The notes beneath the pieces were generated by a model. That model ran no database searches, was not told where the DNA came from, and saw only the letters and a program-made list of their open reading frames with translations. A stretch of 64,000 nt of DNA from Variovorax sp. CF313. GTDB lineage: Bacteria; Pseudomonadota; Gammaproteobacteria; Burkholderiales; Burkholderiaceae_C. Location of the stretch: assembly GCF_000282635.1 (NCBI RefSeq), contig NZ_AKIW01000027.1, forward strand, positions 58,471 to 122,470, written 5' to 3'. Within the stretch, counting starts at the first letter, position 1; each line of letters begins with the position of its first letter. The position numbers were made by a program, and so were the translations under genes. Of the stretch, positions 16,034 to 25,949 are shown piece by piece.

Positions 16034-17293
16034 ATGTCCTATTCGCTCATCTTCACCCTGGCCTTTGCGGCCGCACTGGTTGCAGGCCTGCTCGTGAAGT
16101 TCTGGCTCGCCTCGCGGCAGGTGCGCCATGTGGCGCTTCACCGCGGCGCCGTGCCAGCCGCTTTCGCGCAGACCATCACCCTCGCCGCCCACCAGAAGGC
16201 AGCCGACTACACCATCGCAAAGGCCCGCTTCGGCCTGATCGAGATGGCCTGGAGCGCGACGCTGCTGCTCGGCTGGACCCTGCTCGGAGGACTCGACGCG
16301 CTCAACAGGCTGCTGCTGGCGTGGATCGGCGGCGGCATGGTGCAGCAGCTGGCGCTGTTGGCTGCCTTCGCAATCATCGGCGGACTGCTCGAACTGCCCT
16401 TCACTCTCTGGCAGACCTTCAGGCTCGAAGAGCGCTTCGGCTTCAACAAGATGACCTGGAAGCTCTGGCTCGCCGACACGCTCAAGTCGACGCTGCTGGG
16501 CGCGGTGATCGGCCTGCCCATCGCGGCGCTGATCCTCTGGCTCATGGGCGCGGCCGGCCAGCTGTGGTGGCTCTGGGCCTGGGGCGCGTGGATGGGCTTC
16601 AACCTGCTGCTGATGCTGATCTACCCGACCTTCATCGCACCCCTGTTCAACAAGTTCAAGCCGCTCGACGACCCCACGCTCAAGGAGCGCGTGACGGCTC
16701 TCATGAAGCGCTGCGGCTTCGCAGCCAAGGGCCTTTTCGTGATGGACGGCAGCACGCGCAGCGCGCACGCCAATGCCTACTTCACGGGCTTCGGCGCCAG
16801 CAAGCGCGTGGTGTTCTACGACACGCTGCTGCGCCAGCTCAACGCGGGCGAGGTGGAAGCCGTGCTCGCGCACGAGTTGGGCCACTTCAAGCATCGCCAC
16901 ATCGTGAAGCGGCTGGTCGCGATGTTCGCCCTGAGCCTGGCCGGCTTCGCGCTGCTGGGCTGGGTGTCGACGCAGGTCTGGTTCTACACGGGCCTGGGCG
17001 TGCAGCCCAACATGACGGCGCCCAACAGCGCGCTGGCGCTGCTGCTGTTCATGGCCGCCGTGCCGGTGTTCGGCTTCTTCGTTGCCCCACTGCCCGCACG
17101 GCTGTCGCGCAAGCACGAGTTCGAGGCCGATGCCTATGCGGTGGCGCAGACCAGCGGGGCCGACCTGTCGGCCGCACTGCTCAAGCTCTACCAGGACAAC
17201 GCTTCGACGCTCACGCCCGACCCGGTGTTCGTCAAGTTCTACTATTCGCACCCGCCGGCTTCCGAGCGCCTTGCGCGCATGACGGCGGCCTGA
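16034..17293 (+). CDS. M48 family (Ste24/CAAX prenyl protease 1-like) membrane zinc metallopeptidase
   Basis: 419 residues with several membrane helices in the first half (starts near residues 5, 65, 105, 145 and 180) and a zinc site HELGH near residue 280 ([13 protein letters not shown]). The third ligand is in [11 protein letters not shown] near residue 360. Two more hydrophobic segments lie between these motifs. It belongs to the integral-membrane Ste24 branch of M48, which clears membrane proteins; bacterial substrates are poorly known. It is followed by phhB after 26 bp and then rsgA, a gene order common in Burkholderiales. Confidence 0.92.
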   Translation: MSYSLIFTLAFAAALVAGLLVKFWLASRQVRHVALHRGAVPAAFAQTITLAAHQKAADYTIAKARFGLIEMAWSATLLLGWTLLGGLDALNRLLLAWIGGGMVQQLALLAAFAIIGGLLELPFTLWQTFRLEERFGFNKMTWKLWLADTLKSTLLGAVIGLPIAALILWLMGAAGQLWWLWAWGAWMGFNLLLMLIYPTFIAPLFNKFKPLDDPTLKERVTALMKRCGFAAKGLFVMDGSTRSAHANAYFTGFGASKRVVFYDTLLRQLNAGEVEAVLAHELGHFKHRHIVKRLVAMFALSLAGFALLGWVSTQVWFYTGLGVQPNMTAPNSALALLLFMAAVPVFGFFVAPLPARLSRKHEFEADAYAVAQTSGADLSAALLKLYQDNASTLTPDPVFVKFYYSHPPASERLARMTAA

Positions 17294-17319
17294 CCCATTA
17301 CCCTTCGACGAAGCCCACC

Positions 17320-17670
17320 ATGAGCAGCATGTTCAAGCCCAAAGACTGGAAGAACCTTCCTCCCCGCAAGTCGCTGAGCGCTACCGAGATCGTTTCGGGC
17401 CTCGCAAAGCTCGACGGCTGGAAGCTCACCGGCGACGGCGCCAATGTCGCCATCGAGAAGACCTTCACCTTCGCCAACTACTTCGAGACCATTGCCTTCG
17501 TGAACGCGCTGGCCTTCGTGGCGCACACGCAGGACCACCACCCGGACCTGTCGGTGCACTACAACCGCTGCGTGGTGCGCTTCAACACGCACGACGTGGG
17601 CGGCCTGTCGGTCACCGACTTCGACTGCGCTCGCCAGGCCGACGCGCTGGTCGCCAGCCCCGCCGCATGA
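17320..17670 (+). CDS. phhB: 4a-hydroxytetrahydrobiopterin dehydratase (pterin-4a-carbinolamine dehydratase)
   Basis: 116 residues. It dehydrates the 4a-carbinolamine formed by phenylalanine hydroxylase so that the pterin cofactor can be recycled. The family signature is clear: [16 protein letters not shown] with the H-H-P triad, the later Y, and [13 protein letters not shown]. The start ATG at 17,320 gives the typical compact domain with a short N-terminal extension. No phenylalanine hydroxylase gene is in the window, so its partner must be elsewhere. Confidence 0.93.
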   Translation: MSSMFKPKDWKNLPPRKSLSATEIVSGLAKLDGWKLTGDGANVAIEKTFTFANYFETIAFVNALAFVAHTQDHHPDLSVHYNRCVVRFNTHDVGGLSVTDFDCARQADALVASPAA

Positions 17671-17682
17671 CGGACCACGCCC

Positions 17683-18633
17683 TTGGCTAAGCCCGGCCGC
17701 GCCGCGCCCACGGCAACCGCTGCGAAGGCACTCCACGAGGGCCTTGTCGTTGCCAGCCATGGACGCCACTGCCTGGTCGAAACACCCACGGGCGAACGGC
17801 TGATCTGCCATCCGCGCGGCAAGAAGAGCCAAGCCGTGGTCGGCGACCGTGTGCATTGGCAGGCCAGCGAGGACGAAGGCACCATCGAGCAGGTGCTGCC
17901 GCGGCGCAACCTGTTCTACCGGCAGGACGAGATCCGCACCAAGTCGTTCGCGGCCAACCTCGACCACGTGCTGATCCTGATCGCGGCCGAGCCGGAATTC
18001 TCCGAACATCAATTGGCGCGCGCGCTGATCGCGGCGCAGGCCGAGCGCATCGCACCGATCATCGCGCTCAACAAGAGCGACCTGGTCGAGCCCTTCGAGC
18101 GCGCGTGGAACAAGCTGGCGCCCTACCGCCGCATGCACCACGGCGTGCTGCCGCTGTCGCTCAAGGCATCGGGAGAGGCGGACTACGCGTCGCTGATGAA
18201 ACTCCTGGCCGGCAAATCCACCCTCGTGCTCGGTCCGTCCGGATCGGGCAAAAGCACCTTGACCAACTTGCTGGTGCCGGGCGCTACGGTGTTGACGCAG
18301 GAGATTTCGCAGGCGCTGAACTCGGGCAAGCACACGACCACGAGCACCACCTGGTACTGGATCGACGAGGCCCGCACCACCGGTCTGATCGACTCGCCGG
18401 GCTTCCAGGAATTCGGCCTGAACCACATCGCGCCGATGCAGCTCGCGGGGCTCATGCCCGACATCGCCGAGCATGCGAGCGACTGCAAGTTCTACAACTG
18501 CACGCACCTGCACGAACCGGGCTGCGGCGTGATCGCGAACGTGGAGACGGCGAACGGGCCGGGCGCCATCAGCGCGAGCCGCTACAGGATCTACGGCGAG
18601 CTGTTCGCCGAGCTGAGCCAGAAGCGGTACTGA
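17683..18633 (+). CDS. rsgA: Small ribosomal subunit biogenesis GTPase RsgA
   Basis: 316 residues with the circularly permuted GTPase order characteristic of RsgA: OB-fold N-terminus, G4 NKSD (near residue 125), then G1 GPSGSGKST (near residue 185), G3 DSPG, and a C-terminal zinc-binding segment CKFYNCTHLHEPGC. It checks late 30S maturation near helix 44. The only workable start is TTG at 17,683; the nearby ATG at 17,668 runs into a stop after seven codons. The gap to phhB is 12 bp. Confidence 0.95.
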   Translation: MAKPGRAAPTATAAKALHEGLVVASHGRHCLVETPTGERLICHPRGKKSQAVVGDRVHWQASEDEGTIEQVLPRRNLFYRQDEIRTKSFAANLDHVLILIAAEPEFSEHQLARALIAAQAERIAPIIALNKSDLVEPFERAWNKLAPYRRMHHGVLPLSLKASGEADYASLMKLLAGKSTLVLGPSGSGKSTLTNLLVPGATVLTQEISQALNSGKHTTTSTTWYWIDEARTTGLIDSPGFQEFGLNHIAPMQLAGLMPDIAEHASDCKFYNCTHLHEPGCGVIANVETANGPGAISASRYRIYGELFAELSQKRY

Positions 18634-18645
18634 CCAACGGCTGCC

Positions 18646-19671
18646 TCAGCCGACCCAGATCCGGTATGACTTCCAGGTCGGATCGAAGGCAAGGTCCAGC
18701 GTCGCCGGCAGGTCCATGTCATCCTGCAACGATTGCGCATGCGAGATCGCCGTCTCGGGATCGGCCACCTGGAAGTGCACGGTGCGAACGCCCTCCTCCA
18801 GCACGACGTGCGTGCAGCAGCCCGCTTCGTGCGTCTGCAGCCGCGCCGTCAGCCGGTCTTCATAGGTGCGCGCTTCTTCCAGCTCCTCGCCCGATTCGAT
18901 CGGCGTGGCGACCGACAGGCGGTGGCACAGGTCGGCGCGCCCCAGCAGTGCGGTGGCCGCGTCGTTGCGCATGACGATCACCTCGACCTCGCGGCCGTCT
19001 TCGGCCTCGCGCGTCGCGCTCACGCCCGACCACGCGTGCTCGCCCGGAGGAAACACACCGGTGTGGCCGAGTTCGTCGCGCCAGCAGGCGTCGAACAGCG
19101 GCACGAAATCGTCGAGCGGCACGCCATCGAAATCCGCCTGCGCATCGACCTCGACGTGGTCGACCGCCCCGACCTTCACCGCAAAGTCGTACTCGCCCAG
19201 GATGTGGTCGAGCATGATGAGGCTCATGTGGCGCGCGTGGTCCTGCATGTCCATCGGAATGGGCTTGGCGAAGCCGATCTCCAGCGCCACCCGGCCCCGA
19301 TAGGGTTCATGCTTCACGAGGACTTCGGAGCTCGCCAGTTCGAAGTCGTTCATGCGCATGCCGAAACCGTCGCTCGAACGCTGGCGGAAAGCTTCCACCT
19401 CCACCTGCGGCAGCCTGGGGCTGCTTTGCACCAGCGCCATCAGGTCCTCGAAGTCGTCCACCGAACCGTGCGCCGTCAGCACGAGCTTGAACGCGGGCGG
19501 TTCGCCCGCCACCTCGGCCGACAGCCGAGGAAAGAAAGGCTCCAGCAGTTCGTTGAGCCCCTCCATCAGTTCGCGGGCAGGCAGGGCGCGAAGGCTCTCG
19601 AGTTGATCGCTCACTGCCTGCCAGAAGCCTGCGCAGGCCGCCGCGCGCGGGTCGGTGTCGTGGGTCGGCAT
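18646..19671 (-). CDS. Conserved protein of unknown function, possibly DUF695-related
   Basis: 341 residues, soluble and acidic, no signal peptide or membrane segment. It has a helical N-terminal third (FWQAVSDQLESL) followed by mixed alpha/beta segments. The last third (TYEDRLTARLQTHEAGCCTHVV, split around residues 270-290) looks like a DUF695-type ferredoxin-like domain, but I cannot confirm that. It converges on rsgA with a 12 bp gap and sits 13 bp downstream of hisC, so it may be translated from the hisC transcript. Function unknown. Confidence 0.75.
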   Translation of the reverse strand: MPTHDTDPRAAACAGFWQAVSDQLESLRALPARELMEGLNELLEPFFPRLSAEVAGEPPAFKLVLTAHGSVDDFEDLMALVQSSPRLPQVEVEAFRQRSSDGFGMRMNDFELASSEVLVKHEPYRGRVALEIGFAKPIPMDMQDHARHMSLIMLDHILGEYDFAVKVGAVDHVEVDAQADFDGVPLDDFVPLFDACWRDELGHTGVFPPGEHAWSGVSATREAEDGREVEVIVMRNDAATALLGRADLCHRLSVATPIESGEELEEARTYEDRLTARLQTHEAGCCTHVVLEEGVRTVHFQVADPETAISHAQSLQDDMDLPATLDLAFDPTWKSYRIWVG

Positions 19672-19684
19672 CGCCAGGGTTCCT

Positions 19685-20776
19685 TCAGGGAGTCAGGTCA
19701 AGAATGTCCTGCAGGCGCTGCACAAGCAGGCTGCATTGCTCGCGTGTGCCGATGCTGATGCGCAGGTACTGTGTGATGCGCGGCAGCCTGAAATGCCGCA
19801 CCAGCACCGCACGCTCGCGCAGCAGCGCCGCCAGCTCGGCCGCATCGCGCTGCGGATGGCGTACGAAGATGAAATTGGCCTGCGACGGCAGCACCTCGAA
19901 GCCCAGGTCTTCGAGCTGGAGGGCGAGGCCCTCGCGGGTGTCAACGACCTTGTCGCGGCTGCTGCGAAACCAGTCTTCGTCTTCCAGCGCGGCCACGGCA
20001 CCGGCCGAGGCCAGGCGGTCGAGCGGGTACGAGTTGAAGCTGTCCTTCACGCGCACCAGCGCGTCGATCAGGTGCGCCTGGCCGCAGGCGAAGCCGACCC
20101 GCAGGCCGGCCAGCGAGCGGGACTTGGAAAGGGTCTGCACCACCAGCAGGTTCGGGTACTTGCCAATCAGCGGCAGCGCACTCTCGCCGCCGAAATCGAC
20201 ATACGCCTCATCGACCAGCACCACGCGATCGGTGCAGGCTTCGAGCAGTTGCTCGATGCGCGCGAGCGGCAGGCCGATGCCGCTCGGCGCATTCGGGTTC
20301 GCGATCACGACGCCCGCACAACCCTTGCGGGCGCGCGCCACGAGGGCGTCGACGTCGATGCGCAGGCCATCGTCGACCGGCTGCAGCTCGCACGCGATGC
20401 CATAGAGCTGCGCATAGACCTTGTAGAAGCTGTAGCTCACATCGGGCATCAACAGCGGTTCGGCCTGCTGGAAGAATGCGAAGAAGGCATGCGCGAGCAC
20501 CTCGTCCGAGCCATTGCCCGCGAACACCTGATCGGCTTGCAGGCCGTGCCGCCGCGCCACTGCTTCGCGCAGCGCGAGCGAGGTGGGATCGGGATACAGC
20601 TCCAGGCCGTTCTCGGCCGCACGCCGAACGGCCTCGATGGCAAGCGGCGACGGCGGGTACGGGTTCTCGTTGGTGTTGAGCTTGACGAGATTCGCGATGC
20701 GCGGCTGCTCGCCGGGCACATAGGGTTCGAGCGCGCCGATGCGCGGGCTCCAGAAAGCCGGGACGGGTTTTGCCAT
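19685..20776 (-). CDS. hisC: Histidinol-phosphate aminotransferase
   Basis: 363-residue class I/II PLP aminotransferase. The HisC-type N-terminus [13 protein letters not shown] is followed by GNGSDEVL, the PLP-binding ANPNAPSGI and DEAYVDF segments, and the Schiff-base lysine in [15 protein letters not shown]. It converts imidazole-acetol phosphate and glutamate to histidinol phosphate. It is not in a his operon here, so it could be the second HisC paralogue many betaproteobacteria carry, with a broader aromatic substrate range. It follows the CbiB-like gene by 16 bp. Confidence 0.9.
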   Translation of the reverse strand: MAKPVPAFWSPRIGALEPYVPGEQPRIANLVKLNTNENPYPPSPLAIEAVRRAAENGLELYPDPTSLALREAVARRHGLQADQVFAGNGSDEVLAHAFFAFFQQAEPLLMPDVSYSFYKVYAQLYGIACELQPVDDGLRIDVDALVARARKGCAGVVIANPNAPSGIGLPLARIEQLLEACTDRVVLVDEAYVDFGGESALPLIGKYPNLLVVQTLSKSRSLAGLRVGFACGQAHLIDALVRVKDSFNSYPLDRLASAGAVAALEDEDWFRSSRDKVVDTREGLALQLEDLGFEVLPSQANFIFVRHPQRDAAELAALLRERAVLVRHFRLPRITQYLRISIGTREQCSLLVQRLQDILDLTP

Positions 20777-20792
20777 TGGGGTTCTTTTTTGC

Positions 20793-21794
20793 TCAGCCCA
20801 GCAGGCGAGCCAATGTGAGCAAGGCCAGCAGCACCATCCACATCACGACCGAGCGCCAGACCAGGCCCACCACGCTGCGCAGATGGCCGGGCTCGGGCTC
20901 GCGCCCCGGCGTGCTGCCGCTGTCGATGCGGCGGCCATCGGCCAGCGATTCACCGGCCTGTGCGCGGGGCAGCGGATCGGCAACCGGGATCGGGCTCAGC
21001 GAGCCGCCGCCCAGGCGAACGTTGACCGCACCCGATGTGGCCGCAAGGATCACGCCGTCGTTCTCGTTGGGAAAGCGCTGCGCGTCATTGCGCCAGCAAT
21101 CGATCGCTTCCTCGAAGCTGCCGACCACCGCGAAGCCCAGCGCCGTGATGCGGGCGGGCAGCCAGTCGATCGCATGCCAGGCGCGATCCGCGGCCTCCTG
21201 CACCGAGACGCTCGACGGCTGCACCGCGGCGCCGTTCTTGTGCGCCCAGTAGCGCGAGACGAACTCGCTCATGCGATAGAACACCGCGCCCGCCGGTCCG
21301 AGGCCGATGGCCGCGACAATCGAGAACCACGCGAGCACGCCGAACACATGGCGATGCGCGGCGATCACCGAATGCTCGATGACGTGGCGCACGATCTCGC
21401 TGCGCGGCAGGTCGGCCGCGTCGACGCCCTGCCAGTGCGCGAGCAGCGAGCGCGCGAGCGGCTCGTCGCCTTCGTCGAGCGCATCGCGGATGTCGGTGAA
21501 ATGGTGGCTGAACTGCCGGAAACCCAGCGTGACGTAGAGCACCGCGATACTCCAGAGCACCGCGAAAGGCAACCCCAGCGTGAGCACGAGCAGCCAGTGC
21601 ACGCCCAGCGCGCCCAGCGTGGGCACGAACACCGCGAGCCCCCAGGCGATCCATCCGTGATGCGGCTTGCCCGCGTCGAAGTTGCGGCTGGTCCAGCGTG
21701 TCCACGCCAGCACCGCGCCATACACGGGGTTGTGCGGGCCCAGAGGCCGCACCTGCTCGATCAGCAGCGCGCACAGGATGGCAAAAAAGCTCAT
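20793..21794 (-). CDS. CobD/CbiB-family integral membrane protein
   Basis: 333 residues with about five hydrophobic segments (residues 1-15, 48-90, 155-180, 215-235 and 310-332). It includes a CbiB-like [19 protein letters not shown] segment and the block [16 protein letters not shown]. CbiB attaches aminopropanol to adenosylcobyric acid, but no other cobalamin gene is nearby. A related fold is AmpE, a membrane sensor. I therefore name only the family. The pairing with hisC recalls CobD/CobC pairs, where a HisC-like decarboxylase sits beside CbiB, but the enzyme next door carries normal HisC motifs. Confidence 0.82.
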   Translation of the reverse strand: MSFFAILCALLIEQVRPLGPHNPVYGAVLAWTRWTSRNFDAGKPHHGWIAWGLAVFVPTLGALGVHWLLVLTLGLPFAVLWSIAVLYVTLGFRQFSHHFTDIRDALDEGDEPLARSLLAHWQGVDAADLPRSEIVRHVIEHSVIAAHRHVFGVLAWFSIVAAIGLGPAGAVFYRMSEFVSRYWAHKNGAAVQPSSVSVQEAADRAWHAIDWLPARITALGFAVVGSFEEAIDCWRNDAQRFPNENDGVILAATSGAVNVRLGGGSLSPIPVADPLPRAQAGESLADGRRIDSGSTPGREPEPGHLRSVVGLVWRSVVMWMVLLALLTLARLLG

Positions 21795-21835
21795 CCTTCG
21801 ATGATAGCGAGGGCGCCTGGAGATTCAGGCGGGAT

Positions 21836-22576
21836 TCAGGCGCTCAGGAAACGGTAAAGATTGCGCAGCATGCCGGCGGTCGCACCCCAGACGAAGCGCT
21901 CGTCGGCGCCGTCCTGGTAGGGCATCGAATACCACTGGCGCCGGGTGCCATCGGGCGCGGGCACGGTGTGGTGGCGGTGGTTGGCGGGGTCCATCAGCCA
22001 CGCGAGCGGCACCTCGAAAGCCTCTGCCACTTCGTAGGGATTGATGGTGAGCTCGAAGTCGGGTTGCACCAGCGCGACCACGGGCGTCACGATGAACGAG
22101 GTCACCGTCGTGTAGGTCGGCAGGTTGCCGAGCACTTCGATGTATTGCGCAGAAAGGCCAACCTCTTCCCAGGCCTCGCGCAACGCGGCGGCCGCGATGT
22201 TGGCGTCCTCCGGATCGACACGGCCACCGGGAAACGCAACCTGCCCCGAGTGGGTCGACAGGTTCGAGGTGCGCTCTGTCAGCAGCACGGCCGCGCCCTG
22301 CGGTCGCTGCACGATCGGCACCAGCACCGCGGCCTGCGCGGGAATGCGATCTGTCATTCGCGGTTCGTGGCGCAGTTCGGGTGTCCAGGCGGGCGGCGTG
22401 GCGAAACGCGTCCGCAGTGCCTGCGCAGTCAGTTGCGCAGGCGGCACTGCCGGCAATCCCTCGGGTCCGGCCACGAAAGGCACCTGGCGCGGGTCGAACT
22501 GCAGCAGTGCGGGCGGCACCACGGCATTGACGGGTTCGACGGAGGTGGCCTGCAGGGGGGCGGATGAGTTGGTCAA
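21836..22576 (-). CDS. Nudix hydrolase, CoA pyrophosphatase-like
   Basis: 246 residues from a TTG start at 22,576 (Met-Thr-Asn-Ser); no ATG exists upstream in frame except one within rplS, which is implausible. The Nudix box G-R-V-x5-...-REAWEEVGL (starting FPGGRVDPED) is intact, followed by the YTTVTSFIVTPVV segment. The upstream motif of CoA/NADH pyrophosphatases is recognisable in VLLTERTSNLSTHSGQVAFPGG (split at residue ~120). It would hydrolyse CoA or acyl-CoA derivatives to 3',5'-ADP and phosphopantetheine. Start assignment is the weakest part. Confidence 0.85.
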   Translation of the reverse strand: MTNSSAPLQATSVEPVNAVVPPALLQFDPRQVPFVAGPEGLPAVPPAQLTAQALRTRFATPPAWTPELRHEPRMTDRIPAQAAVLVPIVQRPQGAAVLLTERTSNLSTHSGQVAFPGGRVDPEDANIAAAALREAWEEVGLSAQYIEVLGNLPTYTTVTSFIVTPVVALVQPDFELTINPYEVAEAFEVPLAWLMDPANHRHHTVPAPDGTRRQWYSMPYQDGADERFVWGATAGMLRNLYRFLSA

Positions 22577-22657
22577 GAGATGAAAGGTACCGGAGCCGGA
22601 TGGAAGAAGTAGAGCGGAAAAATGGAAAGTTGTCTTTGAGCGGGAGCAACAATGCAA

Positions 22658-22680
22658 AAAGCCGCCAGAGCGGCGGCTTT
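22658..22680 (-). terminator. Rho-independent terminator after rplS
   Basis: Stem AAAGCCGCC / GGCGGCTTT with a 5-base loop and TTTTTG on the minus strand, 21 bp beyond the rplS stop. Confidence 0.85.
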
Positions 22681-22700
22681 CTTGCACGAAGGCGAACTGC

Positions 22701-23078
22701 TTACTTGGCAGCAGCCGTCGACTTGCTCGGCAGCTTTTCCTTGATACGTGCCGAACGGCCGCTGCGGTCGCGCAGGTAGTACAGCTTGGCGCGGCGCACA
22801 TCGCCGCGGCGCTTGACTTCGATGCCGGCGATCAGCGGGCTGTAGGTCTGGAACGTACGCTCCACGCCTTCGCCGCTGGAGATCTTGCGCACGGTGAAGC
22901 CGCTGTTGAGGCCACGGTTGCGCTTGGCGATCACGACGCCTTCGTAGGCCTGCACACGCTTGCGGGTGCCTTCGACGACGTTCACGCTGACGATGACCGT
23001 GTCGCCGGGCATGAAGTCGGGGATGGTCTTGCCGAGACGGGCGATTTCTTCCTGCTCGAGGGTCTGGATGAGGTTCAT
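22701..23078 (-). CDS. rplS: 50S ribosomal protein L19
   Basis: 125 residues; L19 sits at the 30S-50S interface. The family blocks are all present: F-x-P-G-D-T-V in [47 protein letters not shown], and the basic tail [23 protein letters not shown] with a short Lys/Ala extension. Last gene of rpsP-rimM-trmD-rplS. A TATAAT on the minus strand at 23,193-23,188, overlapping the trmD stop, could give an extra internal promoter, but no good -35 is seen. Confidence 0.97.
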   Translation of the reverse strand: MNLIQTLEQEEIARLGKTIPDFMPGDTVIVSVNVVEGTRKRVQAYEGVVIAKRNRGLNSGFTVRKISSGEGVERTFQTYSPLIAGIEVKRRGDVRRAKLYYLRDRSGRSARIKEKLPSKSTAAAK

Positions 23079-23188
23079 GATTTCCTGATGTTCGATCGTG
23101 CCGGGCTACACAAAAGGCGCCTTGGACTTTCGCGGGACAACCGCAAGAAGACCGGGCGCGGCCGGGCAGAGGATCGGGGAGCCGGGGA

Positions 23189-23935
23189 TTATAGCTTTTT
23201 TTTCAGCGCGGCCTCATCGGCCTTGCCAAGACGCCCCGCCGCCCGGGCCGCATCGATCAGTTCGGGGCGCCGCGCAGCCGTGATGGCCAGTCGCTGGTCG
23301 CGCCGCCAGCGCTCGATCTGGGCATGATGGCCCGAGAGCAGCGGCGCCGGCACGCCCTGCCCGTTCCACTGCTCGGGCCGCGTGTAGTGCGGGCAGTCGA
23401 GCAGGCCGTCGAGCGCCGGGTTGAAGCTGTCCTGCACGTGGCTGGCCTCGTCGCCGAGCACCCCGGGCTGCAACCGCGCGACGGCATCCAGCAGCGCCAT
23501 GGCGGCGATCTCGCCGCCCGAAAGCACGAAGTCGCCAAGGCTGACCTGATGGGTGACGCGTGCGTCGATGAAGCGCTGGTCGATGCCTTCGTAGCGCCCG
23601 CAGATCAGTACCGCACCCTCACTTGCCGACCAGCGCTCGACCGATTCATGGCGCAATGCCTCGCCGATGGGCGAGAACAACACCACGGGAGCTTCTGCGC
23701 CGCGCGCCGCCAGCGCCGCATCGAGGCAGGCTGCAAGCGGCTCGGCCATCATCACCATGCCGGGGCCGCCGCCGAAGGGGCGATCGTCCACGCGCTTGTA
23801 GTTGCCCTGCGCGAAGTCGCGCGGATTCCACAGAATGACTTCGACCTGCTTCGACTCGTAGGCACGGCGCGTCACGCCGCTGGCCATGAAAGGAGCGAAC
23901 AGTTCGGGGAAGAGCGTGAGGACGTCGAAGCGCAT
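23189..23935 (-). CDS. trmD: tRNA (guanine-37-N1)-methyltransferase
   Basis: 248-residue SPOUT-class methyltransferase that methylates G37 of tRNAs reading CNN codons and prevents frameshifting. The trefoil-knot SAM-binding motifs are intact: [27 protein letters not shown] and [11 protein letters not shown]. The domain linker contains [18 protein letters not shown]. The gene ends in AAA-rich codons (A8 run) before TAA. ATG 23,935 was chosen because in-frame sequence upstream reads through rimM in the wrong frame. The gap to rimM is 16 bp. Confidence 0.97.
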   Translation of the reverse strand: MRFDVLTLFPELFAPFMASGVTRRAYESKQVEVILWNPRDFAQGNYKRVDDRPFGGGPGMVMMAEPLAACLDAALAARGAEAPVVLFSPIGEALRHESVERWSASEGAVLICGRYEGIDQRFIDARVTHQVSLGDFVLSGGEIAAMALLDAVARLQPGVLGDEASHVQDSFNPALDGLLDCPHYTRPEQWNGQGVPAPLLSGHHAQIERWRRDQRLAITAARRPELIDAARAAGRLGKADEAALKKKL

Positions 23936-23951
23936 GCGCGCAAGCCTCGAA

Positions 23952-24506
23952 TCAGAAATCGGGTTGCCAGTCGACGGTGATGAGCCGGCCGGCCAGGTCG
24001 ACCTTGTCGACGAAGACCGAGACGAAAGGCACCATCCGTTCGATGGCCTTGCCGTCTTCTTCGGCGGCCAGCACCAGCGTGGTCTGCGGACCAGTGGCGA
24101 GCAGTTCGCGCACCGCGCCAAGCACGACGCCTTCGCGATTGACCACCGACAGGCCGATCAGGTCGACCCAGTAGTACTCGTCGTCGCCCGCCGTTGGAAA
24201 GCTCGAACGCGGCACGAACACGCGCGCACCGCGCAGCGCCTCGGCTGCGTTGCGGTCTGGCACATCGTCGGACGTGGCGACGATGCAGTCGGAATGTTCT
24301 TTGGCTTCGCGGATCGCGAGCCGGAAAGCGGCGTTCGCAACAGCTCCGGGAGCTTGCAGGAACCAGCGCTTGGAAGAAAAAAGCGCCTCGGGCTGGGCGC
24401 TGTGGGGCAGGACCTTGAACCAGCCCTTGATGCCCCATGCATCGGCGATGCGCCCTACTTCAATCGCATCCGCCGGCAATTCGGCGGTTTCGAGTGCGGG
24501 CAGCAT
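23952..24506 (-). CDS. rimM: 16S rRNA processing / ribosome maturation factor RimM
   Basis: 184 residues: N-terminal beta-barrel ([19 protein letters not shown], residues 15-33) and PRC-like C-terminal barrel containing [23 protein letters not shown] and the terminal ITVDWQPDF. RimM binds S19 and helps assemble the 30S head. The position between rpsP and trmD is diagnostic. The chosen ATG at 24,506 follows rpsP by 17 bp. Confidence 0.96.
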   Translation of the reverse strand: MLPALETAELPADAIEVGRIADAWGIKGWFKVLPHSAQPEALFSSKRWFLQAPGAVANAAFRLAIREAKEHSDCIVATSDDVPDRNAAEALRGARVFVPRSSFPTAGDDEYYWVDLIGLSVVNREGVVLGAVRELLATGPQTTLVLAAEEDGKAIERMVPFVSVFVDKVDLAGRLITVDWQPDF

Positions 24507-24523
24507 CGCCGTGCGGGGACGGC

Positions 24524-24787
24524 TTAGGCCGCCGCCTTGGGAGCCGCGGCAGCGGCTTGCTTGATCAGGCGCAGAACGGTGGGCGAAGCTTGTGCGCCGA
24601 CGCTCTTCCAGTACGCCAGGCGGTCCTGGGCGATACGGATGCTTTCTTCGTTTTCCTTGGCGGTCGGGTTGTAGAAACCCAGGCGCTCGATGAAACGGCC
24701 ATCGCGGCGAACGCGCTTGTCCGACACGACGATGTTGAAGAACGGACGGCCTTTGGAGCCGCCGCGGGAGAGTCGAATGACGACCAT
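24524..24787 (-). CDS. rpsP: 30S ribosomal protein S16
   Basis: 87 residues beginning [16 protein letters not shown], with [19 protein letters not shown] and the YNP segment conserved in S16, then an Ala-rich tail. First gene of the ribosome-maturation operon. The leader from the promoter at 24,908-24,936 is about 115 nt. Confidence 0.97.
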   Translation of the reverse strand: MVVIRLSRGGSKGRPFFNIVVSDKRVRRDGRFIERLGFYNPTAKENEESIRIAQDRLAYWKSVGAQASPTVLRLIKQAAAAAPKAAA

Positions 24788-24907
24788 GATTTATCCTTGG
24801 GTGGTCAGCAGGCCTTGTGGATGAAGAAAAGGCCCGCTCACAATGTTCTTCCAGCGTCGAGACACGCGACATGGCCACCCGGCCAGCGACACGCTGAAAA
24901 GCCTGCG

Positions 24908-24936
24908 ATTATAGCCCGTCCCGCGTTTTCTTCGAA
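24908..24936 (-). promoter_or_regulatory. Promoter of the rpsP operon
   Basis: Perfect minus-strand -10 TATAAT (24,913-24,908) with a -35-like TTCGAA 17 bp upstream (24,936-24,931). The site lies between rpsP and the divergent acetyltransferase gene. Confidence 0.55.
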
Positions 24937-24967
24937 TTCCGGCCTTGCGCCACCCGCTTCCACACGC

Positions 24968-25492
24968 ATGCCCCTCACCATCCGCCCCAGCCGCGAAGAA
25001 GACATCGCAGCCATCACTTCCATCTACGCCCATCACGTGCTGCACGGCACCGGCACCTTCGAAACGGAGCCGCCCTCCCCTGCCGACATGAGCGCCCGCC
25101 GTGCCGACGTGCTGGGCAAGAACCTGCCCTACCTCGTGGCTGAAGAAAATGGCGAAGTGTTGGGTTTTGCCTACTGCAACTGGTTCAAGCCGCGCCCGGC
25201 CTACCGTTTTTCGGCCGAAGACTCGATCTACATGTCGGAGTCAGCACGCGGCAAGGGTCTGGGCGCCAAGCTGCTCGCAGCGCTGTCGCAGGCCGCCGAA
25301 GCGGCCGGCGTGCGCAAGCTGATCGCGGTGATCGGCGACTCGGCCAACGCGGGCTCGGTCGGCGTGCACCGCAGCCAGGGTTTCACGCACGTGGGCGTGC
25401 TGAAAGACTGCGGCTGGAAGTTCGGCGAATGGCGCGACGTCGTATTGATGGAGAAAGTGCTTGGCGAGGGCAGCACAACCCGCCCCGAGTGA
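24968..25492 (+). CDS. GNAT N-acetyltransferase, phosphinothricin/methionine-sulfone acetyltransferase-like
   Basis: 174 residues of the Pat/Bar type: IRPSREEDIAAITSIYAHHV at the N-terminus, the GTGTFETEPPS loop, and acetyl-CoA binding motif A in ARGKGLGAKLLAALSQAAE, then the GDSANAGSVGVHRSQGF and KDCGWKFGEWRDVVLM blocks. Relatives acetylate phosphinothricin, methionine sulfoximine or sulfone. The physiological substrate is unknown. It is transcribed away from rpsP; the TM2 gene follows after 7 bp. Confidence 0.88.
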   Translation: MPLTIRPSREEDIAAITSIYAHHVLHGTGTFETEPPSPADMSARRADVLGKNLPYLVAEENGEVLGFAYCNWFKPRPAYRFSAEDSIYMSESARGKGLGAKLLAALSQAAEAAGVRKLIAVIGDSANAGSVGVHRSQGFTHVGVLKDCGWKFGEWRDVVLMEKVLGEGSTTRPE

Positions 25493-25499
25493 CACCCGA

Positions 25500-25946
25500 A
25501 TGAAAAACAAGACCACCGCCGCCTGGCTCTCTTTCCTCGGCGGCCCGCTGGGTCTGCACCGCTTCTACCTGCGCGGCATGGGCGACTGGCTCGGCTGGCT
25601 GCTGCCCATTCCCACGGCACTGGGCATCTACGGCATAGAGCGCGTGCGCATGTACGGCGTGGACGACGGGCTGAGCTGGGCGCTGATCCCGCTGCTGGGT
25701 TTCACCATCGCGGGCTGCGCGCTGACGGCCATCGTCTATGGCCTGATGACGCCCGAGAAATGGAACACCCGCTACAACGCCGGCGCCTCTGCCGACGCCG
25801 AACCTGGCCGCACGAACTGGTTCACCATCGGTGCAGTGGTGCTGGCCCTTTTCTTCGGCAGCACGATCCTGATGGCCAGCATCGTGTTCAGCTTCCAACG
25901 CTACTTCGAACACCAGATCGAAGAGGGCCGGAAAATCTCCCAGTAG
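25500..25946 (+). CDS. TM2-domain small membrane protein
   Basis: 148 residues. The TM2 signature is at the N-terminus: AAWLSFLGGPLGLHRFYLRGMGDWLGWLL, broken by a short loop near residue 28. Two further hydrophobic helices lie near residues 58-80 and 105-128, ending in a charged tail. TM2 proteins are small membrane proteins of unknown function in bacteria. It converges on the phosphate transporter gene with only 3 bp between the stop codons. Confidence 0.85.
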   Translation: MKNKTTAAWLSFLGGPLGLHRFYLRGMGDWLGWLLPIPTALGIYGIERVRMYGVDDGLSWALIPLLGFTIAGCALTAIVYGLMTPEKWNTRYNAGASADAEPGRTNWFTIGAVVLALFFGSTILMASIVFSFQRYFEHQIEEGRKISQ

Positions 25947-25949
25947 CCG

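Noticed and set aside
15974..17251. Upstream extension of the orn frame across the M48 peptidase gene
   Set aside because: It is antisense to a clear HELGH peptidase and has no family similarity; oligoribonuclease begins at 15,973.
20793..21794. Adenosylcobinamide-phosphate synthase CbiB as a firm call
   Set aside because: No other cobalamin gene in the region; only family membership is supported.
23188..23193. Strong promoter TATAAT at the trmD stop for rplS
   Set aside because: No -35 element at a usable spacing; rplS is well explained as the last gene of the rpsP operon. Kept only as a remark in the rplS entry.
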